DNA of 64,000 nucleotides from positions 12,316,169-12,380,168 of the forward strand of contig NC_087072.1 of the NCBI RefSeq assembly GCF_026151205.1, written 5' to 3'. Under the pieces are notes generated by a model. It was not told where the DNA came from. It was given only the letters and a program-made list of their open reading frames with translations, and searched no databases. A program made the translations under genes and the position numbers. Origin of the DNA: Bolinopsis microptera. Taxonomy: Eukaryota > Ctenophora > Tentaculata > Lobata > Bolinopsidae. Each line of letters opens with the position of its first letter. Positions within the stretch are counted from its first letter, which is position 1. Positions 1-11,505 of this stretch are shown here, in pieces.

Positions 1-500
1 TGCGACAAAAAGAGCTACAGCAGTCTAGGAACAGCGCCACCATCACCATCCTAATGTTTGCCATACTGTACGGAGTTTGTAATATTCCGCTAGTTGTTAA
101 TCTGCTTTTACTAACATATAGCAGTCACGCCAACAATATGGAGTGGTACTATAATTTGCACCGTTTTGATACACAGAACTATTACTTCAGTGCCATGAGC
201 AACCTCCTGCTAGCAGCTAACTCAGCCGCTAATCCCATTCTTTATTTTTGGAGGATGCCTCCTCTCAGAGATTACACTATGACAGGAACCAGGATTATTT
301 TGAGACTCAACAAAGAAATTGGAAGGGGCCCAAACAGCACGGTCATCAGACGTATGAGGAGCATCCAGCTTGTGCAGGAAGGCTCATCAGTTAGAGTTGT
401 CCAGAATATCCAAGCTACTTTTAAACTACCAGCAGTGCACAGGCAGCGCTCCAAAATGGCACTGACTGGACGTCATTCTAATAACAAGCTGGTTATTTAG
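1..500 (+). CDS. Rhodopsin-like (class A) GPCR, C-terminal part, 5' end outside window
   Basis: The frame is already open at base 3 and ends at a stop at 498-500, so this is the 3' end of a longer gene. The peptide begins in the cytoplasmic approach to helix 6, runs through a hydrophobic TM6 (FAILYGVCNIPLVVN), a short extracellular loop, and TM7 with LLLAANSAANPILYFW. The NPILY sequence is the family's NPxxY motif and identifies a class A receptor. About 80 residues of basic, serine-rich cytoplasmic tail follow. Class A receptors couple extracellular ligands to G proteins at the plasma membrane; the ligand cannot be told because helices 1-5 are missing. The ATG at 54 lies inside TM6 and is not a real start. 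Confidence 0.85.
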   Translation, partial: RQKELQQSRNSATITILMFAILYGVCNIPLVVNLLLLTYSSHANNMEWYYNLHRFDTQNYYFSAMSNLLLAANSAANPILYFWRMPPLRDYTMTGTRIILRLNKEIGRGPNSTVIRRMRSIQLVQEGSSVRVVQNIQATFKLPAVHRQRSKMALTGRHSNNKLVI

Positions 501-901
501 ACGGAACGTTATGGTGTGGATTGGTGAATGCAATCCCAGACGTGGCTAAGTAAGATATTCCAGCAGTATAATATTACGGTAACTGCTGTTTTCCATTGAA
601 TATTTCAATTTTATTCAGCACAGTTAATAAATCATGAAAATGAAATCTTATCGTTAGATTGTAACTGAATTTTTTGATATATTATATCATTGTTTTTAAT
701 GCGATCCAGAAGAGAATCTAGCTAATAATGGTTAGCTGTGTTATTAAATGTAGTTAAAGGCTACGTAATTAAAGACCGACAAGCCTGTGTACTGGGTGGT
801 CTTGCTATAGCTATCACTACAATAATTCAGAAAGGAATCAATGATCCTCTCTTCATCAAATGATGGAGTAGTTCGCTGTTTATTAGTCTCATGATTGAAA
901 T
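501..901. other. 3' flank of GPCR gene, no gene seen
   Basis: AT-rich sequence with no convincing exon. It probably contains the GPCR 3' UTR. It runs into the inverted-repeat element that starts near 902. Confidence 0.5.
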
Positions 902-1218
902 ATTGATCGTTGGATAATATCCGGTTGGAAAAGACAAGGACAAATGAAATAGGAAGTTAGGAATGTAGGCAAATTTCGGCGTCAACGCCATCTTCAGGCT
1001 CACATTATTTGTTATATAGTAGTGTTGAAAGTATTAAAATACTTTAAATTAAAGTATACAAATACTTTGAATTAAAGTATTTTAATACTTTCAACACTAC
1101 TATATAACAAATAATGTGAGCCTGAAGATGGCGTTGACGACGAAAATTTGCCTACATTCCTAACTTCCTATTTCATTTGACCTTGTCTTTTCCAATCGGA
1201 TATTATCCAACTATCAAT
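902..1218. repeat. Inverted-repeat (foldback) element with hammerhead-like core in both arms
   Basis: Two arms of about 150 bp (about 902-1052 and 1066-1218) are near-perfect reverse complements around an AT-rich centre. Each arm carries CTGAAGA followed by a short GGCG hairpin and GAAA: minus strand at 997-974, plus strand at 1122-1145. This looks like the CUGANGA...GAAA core of a type I hammerhead ribozyme, a motif known from terminal repeats of Penelope-like elements. An extra U before stem II, and a CGAC instead of CGCC in the right arm, make activity doubtful. No target duplication was recognised. Confidence 0.75.
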
Positions 1219-1729
1219 CCTCTCTTTAATCCTAGCTAACAGCTAACAGCTCTAACTAATTTGCCTTCACAACCCATCTAAAAAGTCATTAATTAATGAA
1301 CGGACTTACGTTTCTGATCTCAACTTTCATACAGTCAACGTTAATGAAGTAAGGTGGAGTTATACATTACGACCATTAATGATTAACATCAAACAATATA
1401 AAAATGATATTATCCTCGAACTTTAGATTAAATAACTTTTATACAAATAATCCAGTTCTAATACATTCTTACACTTCCGTCAAGACATGACTCACAAGAA
1501 GTCAAAACAGCGAATAATTCATTCCGTGACATACTGTCAAAAAGTTTATATAATAATAAATGTGCTTATTAATACGCTCCACCTGAATTTTTCAGTCCTA
1601 AATTCAAAATCTTCATTACAACCATCTCATGATGTCACGTGATCTCATCACTTAGAAAAACAGTAAACTTACTGCCACGTTAAATCGGTACACAAAGGTC
1701 TTTATAATTAAAGAAGATAAGCGATGTCG
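1219..1729. other. Intergenic, downstream of MINDY3
   Basis: AT-rich sequence between the foldback element and the stop of the minus-strand MINDY3 gene. It presumably contains the MINDY3 3' UTR; no coding exon or repeat was recognised. Confidence 0.5.
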
Positions 1730-3214
1730 CTAACTAATACTTGGTTGGGATTGCCAATCTATCTCTATAGTCGGCCACTTTGTCCTCAGTACCCGGAGCA
1801 GTGATGTGGGGGCAGTGCTGGCCTCCATTACTTGATTATATTCCATATAGATAGCAGCGGCACCTAACCTGTACGTAACCTTCTTGTCAGAGTTAGATTG
1901 TCGCAATCCGTTGTAATGCTGAACTACAAACTGCTTGTTTTGGAACGCCTCATCCTGCTTCTCCCAGGCTCCGGGAACGAATTCCTCGATAAACGCGGGA
2001 ATAGAATAATTCCAGTGGAGTCTGGATCTAGACGATCCTTCATGAACTCAACATACTCATCTTCACTCACCATGTCTAACTTTTCTAGAACATTAGGCAG
2101 ATCTGTTACTGGAATGAAGCCGTTCCCTTCACAGTCAAAAGTGTCGAAAGCTGCCCTTGCTATCTTAAAGGGAGACTTCTCACTTACACATAGAGAACTT
2201 TCTGCAGAAAATAATAAACTAAGATGGGATTCTGAGCCTATGATCCATATTGGATACTCTGGACATTTCAGAAAATCCCCTACTTTGCAGTATCTCAAGG
2301 CTTCTAGCAGAGTCAAAAACCCGATATCAGTCTTTTGCGTGACTCCAACTAGGTCCATGCCATCAATACTTCTGGTATAATCAAAAACGTTGGGAGTTGC
2401 CGCTCCGGTAAGGATTAAGTTCAACAAACTCTGATTACCGTGTCCGAAAGTGTTGTCAACTAGAGAAGGGTCCCCCATAATCCCGATATCAGATACTATA
2501 TTTTCTATCCCTCGAGTGAGTACTATTGAGTAAAGGAATGACATCACTCCGAAATCTCCACGCCAGCTCTCGGTGAGACCCTGTATGTGATTCCCTATTT
2601 CTGACGTGCTGAAACTCTGCAGGGTCAAATGTTTGTGGAACTCGACAGAGGACACAGCGTCTAATTGTTGAGAAAGTTTGGCTATGTGTATTGTATCCGA
2701 GGCAACGTTCAGGAAGATATATTGAAGGGATTGCTCTAGAGCTTTCTGGGCTTGTTCCTCGGTCACGTCGGCCAACTGAATTTCACTGAAATTAATGGTA
2801 GTTAGTTACAGAAATAATGTTTAAGGATGTTTTACAAAAATATGCTTACGGCTTTTCGGCTCATATTCATAACGGCTATAAGTGTTCACTGTTCACTGTA
2901 CCTAACTTGAGCAAAATATTGCCAACTTATCTAATTTCATAAAAGTAGCAAAAGAAAATGAGCAACAAGCATGAGAGGAAAACAAACCTATCAAATATGA
3001 GATGTTTGATGATGTAAGCCTGGGCGGGCACTATTACCGCACAAGGTCCTCCCTTTCCCTGAACCAGGGCACTCTTGCAGTCATCAGAGAAAGTAAATCC
3101 CTGGGACCATTGTTCAAAGATGTTGCCTATTTCGGTATCCGTAGAGAAACCAGAGCCCCATATTAGCTCACATGAAGCTGAAATCTGAGGCAGAACGGTA
3201 GGCTGCGATTCCAT
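1730..3214 (-). CDS. MINDY3: MINDY3-like deubiquitinase (FAM188A/CARP), two coding exons, one apparent frameshift
   Basis: MINDY-family cysteine proteases trim Lys48-linked ubiquitin chains. Exon 1 (3214-2988) encodes the N-terminus with the catalytic loop GGPCAVIVPAQAY (Cys58). The intron has GTTTGT at the donor and TTTCAG at the acceptor, and the frame continues as D-SEIQLADVTEEQ. Exon 2 (2785-1730) holds LLNLILTG, LLEALRYCKVG and GSESHLSLLF with the catalytic His (about 263). The EF-hand-like stretch of MINDY3 and the conserved C-terminus QHYNGLRQSNSDKKVTY ending in DWQSQPSIS follow. About 427 residues are predicted, against 445 in human. Near 2000-2006 the frame shifts by one base between GIIL and PAFIEEFVP; both sides match the family, so a one-base deletion or an assembly error is likely. 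Neighbours on the same strand are unrelated housekeeping genes. Confidence 0.9.
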
Positions 3215-4619
3215 GACATCCTACGGGAGGTTCAGTTGAAAGATATTTTCAGGACAAATCCATCAATCGCAGCAATTGAGCAAACGATGATATTAAAGTT
3301 AAGTAAAATCGTAATACCAAGAATGATCACGTTCACTAAAAAGAGTATAATTTCTGTTGAAGTATTAAAAAACAATATCAAAATATCGACGTTAGTCAAG
3401 ATTCAATTCTATTGTTCGTGCAACAAATGTTGCATCGTTTGGGTTTCTTCAGGAATCTAAAATCACAAAATTGTCATCATTTGACCGCGCACAGACGCGC
3501 GCGCGCGTGCCAGTCCGATTGAGGTAAAGTCCGATCGGATCAGACAATTTGATGGATGGAGTCAACTGAAATCACTTGGCTGAATAAAGCTGCATGAAAT
3601 GAAAAATATACATAATATGTATAATAATGGGTTAACAAAATAAAGTGATACATATAATGCGGCGTGGAGTAATCATTAGGTGAACCCGAATGATAGAATG
3701 CTCACAATATGAAAAGTCTAGGATTATGATCCATGATAAAATGATCAGCAGATGTTTAAACACAAATAATATGGAGTAAACTTAATACAGATAACAGTTC
3801 AGTGGAACTCGTGAGATGAGAATATGATTTAGCCGCACTTTATCTCCGTGGCGATCTTGAGTAACGTCGTTCCCTTCTGAAGTAAAACCAGTGTTAACAA
3901 GTTCGATCAATTTCAATTTTACGAATAATGAAAATGGGGGTGTCATTTTTTTACCATCGACTTTCGCAATTTTATTATATGACGAATTGTTCAGTGGCAA
4001 TAATGAGGTTGACCTCAATATTGACGAAAATCCTAAAATTTCGAAATTAATGGGGAATGCCATGACACCCCCATACATTAATTTTGAAGCGAATTTGCAA
4101 AGACGGAAGTGTTTGTTCCAGAGATGCCTAGTATATACAGTACATAGTACATGTATATATATATATATAGTATATACATAGTACATGTGTATTTTAATAT
4201 AACATTGATTATGCCCTAATATTTAATATTCAAGGAATTATTACTGTAATTCTACAATATAAATTCACACCGTAGTATTCATTACATTCACTGCCTACCT
4301 TAATTCGGGATTCCAAAGACCAAGATACGATCACGATACAAAAAATATAAAATACTTGCGAAATCCGTCGATTTAAATTACGATTTGATTTCGTTATTAA
4401 TCGAATCGGTGTTACGGTGGCTAAACTTACGATAAACGAATGTACTACTATCGGGTTAAAAGAAGTCAAGTAACGGGTCGATCGTCTAAAATGTCAAAAC
4501 GTTTGTCAAAAAAGGTCGAATAATTGTCGAAAACGGTCGAGAATCGTACAAAGTTAAAAATTGACGATCATGAAAAATAAAACGAGCACAGCTATGCATC
4601 GAAAATTCAAAACTCGATT
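3215..4619. other. Intergenic between MINDY3 start and RBM4-like 3' end
   Basis: It holds the MINDY3 promoter side, a short CG-dinucleotide run (3485-3508) and an AT dinucleotide run (4151-4168). It probably also holds the 3' UTR of the RBM4-like gene. Open frames here lack family resemblance or splice support. Confidence 0.45.
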
Positions 4620-5830
4620 TCACCTGAACATAAATAAAAATTAGATTGTTTAAAAACAAAAGCTTCAAACAAGATTGGAATGTAGGAAAAGAAACAGTCA
4701 GCGAGCCCACACAGTATCCACATATTATATAACCTAGAGCTAAACGTTCGTTGTAAGTCAAGTAGGTTAGTCTGGAATATCATGCAACTAACGAGCTCAC
4801 TAACCTAGGTGAATATGCACGTTCGTATTCCCTGTATTCCCGTGGAGGAGGGGTCCTGCGTCGGGGAGACCTGCTGTGGGAGCGCCGGGAGGAGCGGCGC
4901 GGGGAGCGGGAGGCGCTACGACTGCGGGACCTGCGCCTGCTGCTGCGCTCTCTGCTGCCTCCATACATTCCCGGGGGAAGTGGCGGCATGCAGCCATACC
5001 TCTTGAAATAGTCCTTGAACTGCTCACTGAAGTGCAAAATATGAGTTAGAAAATATGATAGTGGCAGTAAATGAATCGTCAACTGCATATAGTAAGTATA
5101 AAATGATTTTAATCAATATTTAGTTGTGAATAACTAAATTATTGAATTGCAACTTCTATGTGAGGAGAATGACGCACCTGTTGAACATAGGCATTGGGGG
5201 AGGAGGATAAGGCATCCCATAAGGAGCAGGATAACCAGGGTATGCTGCAGAGGGAGCAGCAGCAGCAGCGTTAAAACCACTACCTTCAGGGCCAGGTATT
5301 GGGGGCGGCATGCCGTATCCTGGCATGCCGTGCGGGGGAGGGTGACCGTACGGCATGCCCGGCATGTTGTACCCGCCTGGTGGCATCTGCATGTTGGGGG
5401 GCCCCCCTTGTCCTTCATTCCGGCTCTCACTCCTGCCGCTGTCTCGACCAGGTCTGTGGTTCTGGTTCTTGGACATCTCCACGTGTATATTGTTACCCAT
5501 GAACATGCAGTCGTCTAGTGCATCAATAGCTGCGTTAGCGTCGTGCATATTCGTGTAGTGCTGTAATGGATTAGAGATAATTACATAATCATATAATTAT
5601 ATAATTGTATAATTAGAGATAATTAAAAACAGGAAACTGTCTTTAGGATCTAAATAACACGAGTGTTGGGTAAGTAATTACTCTGACATAGCTGTTAAGT
5701 GTGAACTCACAATGAAAGCGTAATTCTTGATGACGTCACATTCCGACACCATTCCGTACTTCTCGAACAGTCCGCGAAGGTCGTTGGCGTGCGCGGTAGA
5801 CGGCACATTTCCTATGTACAGTTTTACCAT
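4620..5830 (-). CDS. RBM4/Lark-like RNA-binding protein with one RRM and an RS-rich tail
   Basis: Four exons were read on the minus strand. Exon 1 (5830-5711) starts MVKLYIGNVPSTAHAND and ends KNYAFI before GTGAGT. Exon 2 (5560-5178) continues HYTNMHDANAAIDALDD to the Met/Pro/Gly-rich segment and ends before GTGCGT. Exon 3 (5026-4805) encodes SEQFKDYFKRYG and an arginine-serine tail. A tiny fourth piece (4623-4620) supplies the stop, giving about 242 residues. RNP2 is LYIGNV and RNP1 is KNYAFIHY, the arrangement of RBM4-type first RRMs; family members act in splicing and translation. Vertebrate RBM4 has a second RRM and a zinc knuckle, absent here, while the RS dipeptides resemble SR splicing factors. 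The last splice is least certain: read-through would instead add LVSSLVA and stop near 4780. Confidence 0.82.
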
Positions 5831-6568
5831 TCTGAGATGGACACGATGTTGTTACTTGTTTATGATGCAGATCATGGAATATGTTAGTGGGTTTAAAGAT
5901 TTAACGAGTACAAACTACGATACACAGACGTCAGACATGACATTTCAATTATTACAAATATTGTGATATTAATTTGGAAAATATTTGAAGTCAATAAAAT
6001 TTAAAATGAATTGCCGGAAATCACTGATAACGGTTCCGAACTACAATAATAGCACATATTTAATATGTAAAAGTTGTTATATATTGTCGAATACAACTTC
6101 TATTAATAGAAATAAATCCTGTCGACAAACAAATTAACAAATTTAATAAGCAATTCAATTAACAAACTTAATTCAGTATGCAAATGTTTCAAAATAAAAT
6201 TCAATAGATAATAGAGTCAAGAATTAACAACAAACAAGGTGATATATAACCAATCACTATCAGTTACCTGCAACTACTAACGATCGTATTACTACAATCT
6301 CTCTAACAGAGTTTGGCTTTATTTCAGCAGAAATTTAAAGATTCTTAAAACGTTCAACTTCTCGACAAACAAATATAGATCTCAGAAAGTTATGCAAAAA
6401 CGGAAGTCGGTTAAATTGCTGCATGAATAATAAAGTAGTTGGTTCTCATCTAAATTCCAGGATCAAAATAAACTCTGAGCGATTTCTTGGTAACACGGTG
6501 ATCACTATTCACTGTCAGCAGTTTTCTTCTTTTTGAACTTTGATTAAAATAAAGATGAACTCTGCTGA
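5831..6568. other. Intergenic, RBM4-like promoter side
   Basis: AT-rich sequence between the RBM4-like start codon and the stop of the WDR76-N paralogue. Upstream non-coding exons are possible. No gene or repeat was recognised. Confidence 0.45.
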
Positions 6569-7105
6569 TCAACGTTTAACATAAGGGACCATATCATCTG
6601 CATCATCATCATCAGGCTCAGATCCTGAATCAGGGTTATACTTAACGGGCTCCTGTTTAGAAATACGTGAAGATTTCTTTGCAGGAAGTGTTTCTTCTGG
6701 TTTCTGAATACTTTTATCCTTTTTAGCATATTTGCGTTTGGGCTTTGATTCCTTCATCTCTGATTTGATTGCTTTAAGGTCAAGATTCTTTAGTATCCCA
6801 TCATTTCTCTTGATGTTGAAGAGTCTCTTGCATTCATAAGGCGCCAGATCAGGTGTTTTTCTGTGTATCTTCATAACATCCTTGAGAAGATCCTCCTCTA
6901 CACCCAGACTGGTCAACTCCTCTCGGAACTTATTCTCTTCCTTTTCTTTTAATGTTAGTCTTTTCTGGGGCTCTGTAAACAACAACAAATCAACTTTTTC
7001 ATCTTTGTAAAGAACCGGCTCCATTACAGATATTCGTGATGATTTCCTAGGAGGGAGAATCTCCACTGCTGAAGCTGGTTTTATTCTTTTCTTAGGGGAA
7101 CTCAT
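6569..7105 (-). CDS. WDR76 N-terminal-module paralogue lacking the WD40 domain
   Basis: A single 178-residue frame from an ATG at 7105. Its middle part (LTSLGVEEDLLKDVMK, then PYECKRLFNIKRN) aligns with the N-terminus of the full WDR76 gene 1.6 kb upstream on the same strand. A KSSRI...EPV.Y motif occurs on both sides of that module; WDR76 has KSARIAGIKPIHY at the matching place. The protein stops after an acidic patch (SEPDDDDADD), where WDR76 would go on into its propeller. It is very basic elsewhere, which suggests a nuclear location. Its origin is probably tandem duplication with loss of the WD40 half. No function is known for such a stand-alone module; it could compete with WDR76 for chromatin or partners, but that is inference. 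Confidence 0.72.
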   Translation of the reverse strand: MSSPKKRIKPASAVEILPPRKSSRISVMEPVLYKDEKVDLLLFTEPQKRLTLKEKEENKFREELTSLGVEEDLLKDVMKIHRKTPDLAPYECKRLFNIKRNDGILKNLDLKAIKSEMKESKPKRKYAKKDKSIQKPEETLPAKKSSRISKQEPVKYNPDSGSEPDDDDADDMVPYVKR

Positions 7106-7383
7106 TACCTGGTTCGTTTTGTATTAATCAATTAATTGAATGGAAATAAGCAGTCACATTATATATAAAATCCTCAAAATCAAATAAAACATATCGAAAG
7201 AACAAAGCGTTAGTTAGTGCAAATACTTGAATGCCTGTGTTTTCAAGATTTGACCTAGAATATGTTGCTAATTTCGATATAATAAGAAGTTATTCATGAT
7301 TTTATTAACACGAGGTTAATTTAAAAAACAACCAAAATCGATAACACAAATTTGAACTGAGTTTTGGGAACTATAAAGTAGAT

Positions 7384-7795
7384 ATTTGTCTACAGTTTCT
7401 TTAAGAGATCTCAAATTATACCAGCAGAGTCTGATTAAACGTCAAAAGCCCTAGATGGCCTCTGTCTTTGATTAATGATAACACTAAATTGGCTTAATCC
7501 CAGCAATTCTTGCAGATTTCCTAGCTGATTCCAGAGGATTCGCATGTTATAGCCTTTTAGTCCATTTCTGCGATTGAGAGTTTTTGGATGTCATTTCATG
7601 TCAGGTCTAATGTCCATAAGATTTAGAGATCATAGCTTCTCTTTGGCTTACCTTGATATTATATTTTCTGCATTCATAGCATAGGGCATAAGATCTCAAT
7701 TTTTGTGATGTATCTTCATAATATCAACCATGATATCAGCATCAACTCCCAGATTCCAGATATTCTCTTCTTGGCTATACCAATCCTGGGAAGCT
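7384..7795 (-). pseudogene. Decayed partial copy of WDR76 5' coding region
   Basis: The bases align over about 410 bp with the WDR76 sequence at about 9690-10175. Shared words include the equivalents of CAGCAGAGTCTGATT, AATTCTTGCAGATTTCCT and AACTCCCAGAT. Stops and indels break the frame throughout. It lies between the WDR76-N paralogue and the complete gene, all on one strand, so it is a third copy from the same local duplication. Confidence 0.8.
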
Positions 7796-7989
7796 TCTAA
7801 TCATCAAGAGGAAGAATCTCTGAAGGGGCACCAAATGTGGCTGTTTTCTATGAATTTCTACAATATCACTCTTATTTAAAACTCTTCATCGTCATATCTC
7901 TCATTATTTATTTTAAATGAACCTGCGGTTCTATACAATAGTTGGGATAATAAGTTAATACCTCTACTGTAGAAAACCCCTCTCGGCAG

Positions 7990-8170
7990 ATAACGTAATA
8001 TGCAGTGATCGCAGATCGACCGAGGGCAGGATTTGCGACCGAGACCGAGGAAGGCATATTGTAATTTAACCGAAGCCGAGGCAAACCGAGGAATCATTCT
8101 TCTGATCGAGGCCGAGGAAAAATCGTCATTCCTCGGTAAACCGAGGCCGAGGACTCGGTCGATCACTGAT
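7990..8170. repeat. Cluster of CCGAGG words with small hairpins
   Basis: ACCGAG or GCCGAGG recurs about ten times in 180 bp, including the perfect hairpin CCTCGGTAAACCGAGG near 8132. This GC-rich island is unlike its AT-rich surroundings. Its origin is not recognised; it could be a degraded short repeat. Confidence 0.5.
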
Positions 8171-8235
8171 AATATGTGAACGACCTCTTGGCATGGTGTT
8201 AGGGGAATAAATAGTCCTGCTGCTACTAAAATCAA

Positions 8236-8682
8236 TTATCAAAATTGTATTAAAACTCTGCAACTGGCATTGAGTATCGAAAAGGTTACAATTGAAATAA
8301 ATTACAAATTTGTCATGTAGTTAATTTAACTAACATACAGATTACAGAATATGATAGAATATATTACATTAAAGGGTCAGGAATTGAAAAACATGATAGA
8401 ATCTGGTAAAAATTTATAAGTTAATAAAATACATTCGATCTTTTATTTGATCAAAAGATGAATTTAAAGTTTAAAAAGAGAGTTAAAAACCTTCACATTA
8501 GCAGGGTCATTGAACAAAACAAACAAAAACCGTTAAAATCGAAGAAATTAATTAGTTTGTTATCAAGTTATAATAAGTTATAACACGAGCTCTGGTTTAT
8601 TTTGTGTGCTCTGTAATGTCAATGCGACTTATAAAATCGTAGCAAATGACTTTTAGGAAATGCCCTCCAGAAAATGAGAATA
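8236..8682. other. WDR76 3' flank
   Basis: AT-rich, with no coding exon seen. It probably contains the WDR76 3' UTR. Confidence 0.4.
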
Positions 8683-10167
8683 TCAATCGTTATGAAAAAT
8701 ATAACAATATCCGCTCCCATTACCACAAACAAGAGCGTTCTGTGAATGATGAAACTGTACAAGCGACTGAATTGAGCCAATATTCTCACTGGAGAGAGTG
8801 CACTCCATTTTCCCTTGCATATTATAGATTTCAACACGACGCGGCTGAGCCATGGAGCCAATAACAAACAGTTCATCACTTGATGGATGCCATCTCGCTT
8901 GGAACTTGGTGAGCCAGCGACCTGTGTTATTACAATGAGAGAATTTCTTAACTTCTGATAATTTAGCCTTATCGCTAAAGTCTAGTATGCACACTTTATC
9001 GTCATAGCCAACTGACACAATTCTTTTACCCCTGATAGGATCGAAAATAGCACTGCTCACTGTTTTAGAATGACTTGTGTTCATATCTACTGGATGTTTG
9101 GTATTTCTATGGTCCCAGGCTGCAATTGTTGCATTGTTTGAGGTAGATAAAAAGTAGTTTGTGTCGTATTTGCTATGATCCAGTGCCCACAATGACCCAT
9201 ATTTACTGAAGTCCGGTTTAGCAGGATACTCACAAACCTTACTGTTCTCTCTCACATCCACCTTTAAAACCTGTCCATTTGTTCCAGCAACCAACACCTC
9301 GTTTTCGTTATATACATTTAACGACCTGAACCACACCTCTGGGTCTGAATACAGCTGGTCGTACTGTAGTGTTTCAGAATCGAACATCCGAATGGAAGAA
9401 TCATACGAGGATGTAAATAACTTGTTCCAAGAAAACTGGCAACCTCCAACTAAGTCAGTGTGAGGTTCTAGTCGAATTGTAACCTTCTTTTCTCCAGGCA
9501 TAAACAAACCTACCTCACCTTGTTTACTGCCACCTGCCACTATCAGTTTATGTCCAGGATGAATTGCCATCGAGGATAGCCGAACTTTACACAATTTTGC
9601 GATATGACTTTGGTCGAGGTGTAGATTTCTGATGTCTTCTAAAATAGTGGAGTCTTCAGATTTGAGTTTTGGAGGGGTTACGAGGAGATTTTTGTCTACT
9701 GTTTTCTTTAGCACATCTAAGATCGGACCAGCGGAGTCTGATTTGACGTCAACAATATCGTTAAATGCAAGCTTAGGCCTAGATGGGGCCCTCGGTCTTT
9801 CAGATCTTTGAGACCGCAGAGGTACCTCAACCAGGTACTCCGAGGTATTATAGTGAATTGGCTTTATTCCAGCAATTCTTGCAGATTTCCTGGCTGGTTC
9901 CAGGGGAGTTGTGAATTTTGGCTTTGGTGTCCAAGTCTTCCGTTTCTGTGATTGAGAGGTTTTGGATCTCATTTCAGGTTTAATATCCATAAGATTTAGA
10001 GATCGTAGCTTCTCTTCATTTTTCTTGATGTTATACTGCCTTTTGCATTCATAGGGCACAAGATTTGGATGTGTGTTATGTATGTCCATAATATCACCCA
10101 TGATATCGGCGTCAACTCCCAGATCCTCCAGATCTTTTCTGAACTGAACATCTATCTTCTTGGCCAT
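8683..10167 (-). CDS. WDR76: WDR76/CMR1-like WD40 protein
   Basis: An intronless 494-residue frame. Residues 1-60 form the charged N-terminal module (FRKDLEDLGV, then PYECKRQYNIKKNEEKLRSL), followed by a basic linker with KSARIAGI at 94-101. From about residue 190 a WD40 propeller follows, with stretches such as GGCQFSWNKLFTSSYDSSI, VDVRENSKV, AAWDHRNTKHPVD and HPSSDELFVIGS that match the WDR76/CMR1/DDB2-related group. Family members are nuclear proteins that bind DNA-damage sites and protein quality-control foci and can recruit CUL4-DDB1 ligase. The length is near that of compact invertebrate homologues. Two partial copies of its N-terminal part lie downstream on the same strand. The start is the first ATG, with no in-frame ATG upstream. 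Confidence 0.87.
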   Translation of the reverse strand: MAKKIDVQFRKDLEDLGVDADIMGDIMDIHNTHPNLVPYECKRQYNIKKNEEKLRSLNLMDIKPEMRSKTSQSQKRKTWTPKPKFTTPLEPARKSARIAGIKPIHYNTSEYLVEVPLRSQRSERPRAPSRPKLAFNDIVDVKSDSAGPILDVLKKTVDKNLLVTPPKLKSEDSTILEDIRNLHLDQSHIAKLCKVRLSSMAIHPGHKLIVAGGSKQGEVGLFMPGEKKVTIRLEPHTDLVGGCQFSWNKLFTSSYDSSIRMFDSETLQYDQLYSDPEVWFRSLNVYNENEVLVAGTNGQVLKVDVRENSKVCEYPAKPDFSKYGSLWALDHSKYDTNYFLSTSNNATIAAWDHRNTKHPVDMNTSHSKTVSSAIFDPIRGKRIVSVGYDDKVCILDFSDKAKLSEVKKFSHCNNTGRWLTKFQARWHPSSDELFVIGSMAQPRRVEIYNMQGKMECTLSSENIGSIQSLVQFHHSQNALVCGNGSGYCYIFHND

Positions 10168-10486
10168 TCCTGTGAAGCATCCAGGATTAGAATTTATAAT
10201 AATTTATAATAATATTAGTTTCACATAATCTTATTGACTGGCGACTGTTTTTATATTTTTTTGATAATAAACTCATAATCAATGATCATAATTAGTATTG
10301 ATATCGAAACCAAAAACAATAAAACAAAAAATAACTCAAATTCAAAATGCTAGGCTTTGCATGAAGCAAGATTACTCTATCATAAATTATACACATATAA
10401 TATTAGCTAATATTCGATCATCATTCCTATGATTGCAGTTACAAAATAGGTTATTAAACCCGTTAATAAATTATGTTCACGACTGT
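10168..10486. other. Short spacer between WDR76 and ATP synthase c
   Basis: About 320 AT-rich bases with the WDR76 promoter side and the ATP synthase c 3' UTR. Nothing else was recognised. Confidence 0.4.
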
Positions 10487-11098
<612 letters not shown>

Positions 11099-11505
11099 GA
11101 TGGTATCGTTTGTTCTTGGGACTTGCCTACCATGAAATAGAGTCAATTTATTTATGGGATGAAGAGAATGAAAAGGAATGCAATGATGATGATATACAGG
11201 TTTTTAAATACTTGTGTGAATCAGGGTTTGACAGTAATTTGTAATCTATTCAATAGAATCTTATACACACAAAGATCAATCACTCCAAATTGGAAAATAA
11301 CTATAAAAAGTTGCAGTCTGATGATGACAAATGTGACAATTTACAGCTGTTAATGAAATTCAGACAGCATTTTAACTTTATCATAACATTCAGATAAGAA
11401 GTCTAAATCTTGCAATAATTCTTTAGCAACATTGCATAGTCGTTGAAATGAATTGGAAACTGCAAACTAACTCAACATAGTGAATTGTAAAACATAAAAG
11501 TTGTC

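Noticed and set aside
1898-2380. 160-codon plus-strand frame
   Set aside because: It is antisense to MINDY3 exon 2, which explains the constraint.
11099-11146. N-terminal extension of ATP synthase c from an upstream in-frame ATG
   Set aside because: An acceptor lies between it and the canonical start, and the presequence is complete without it.
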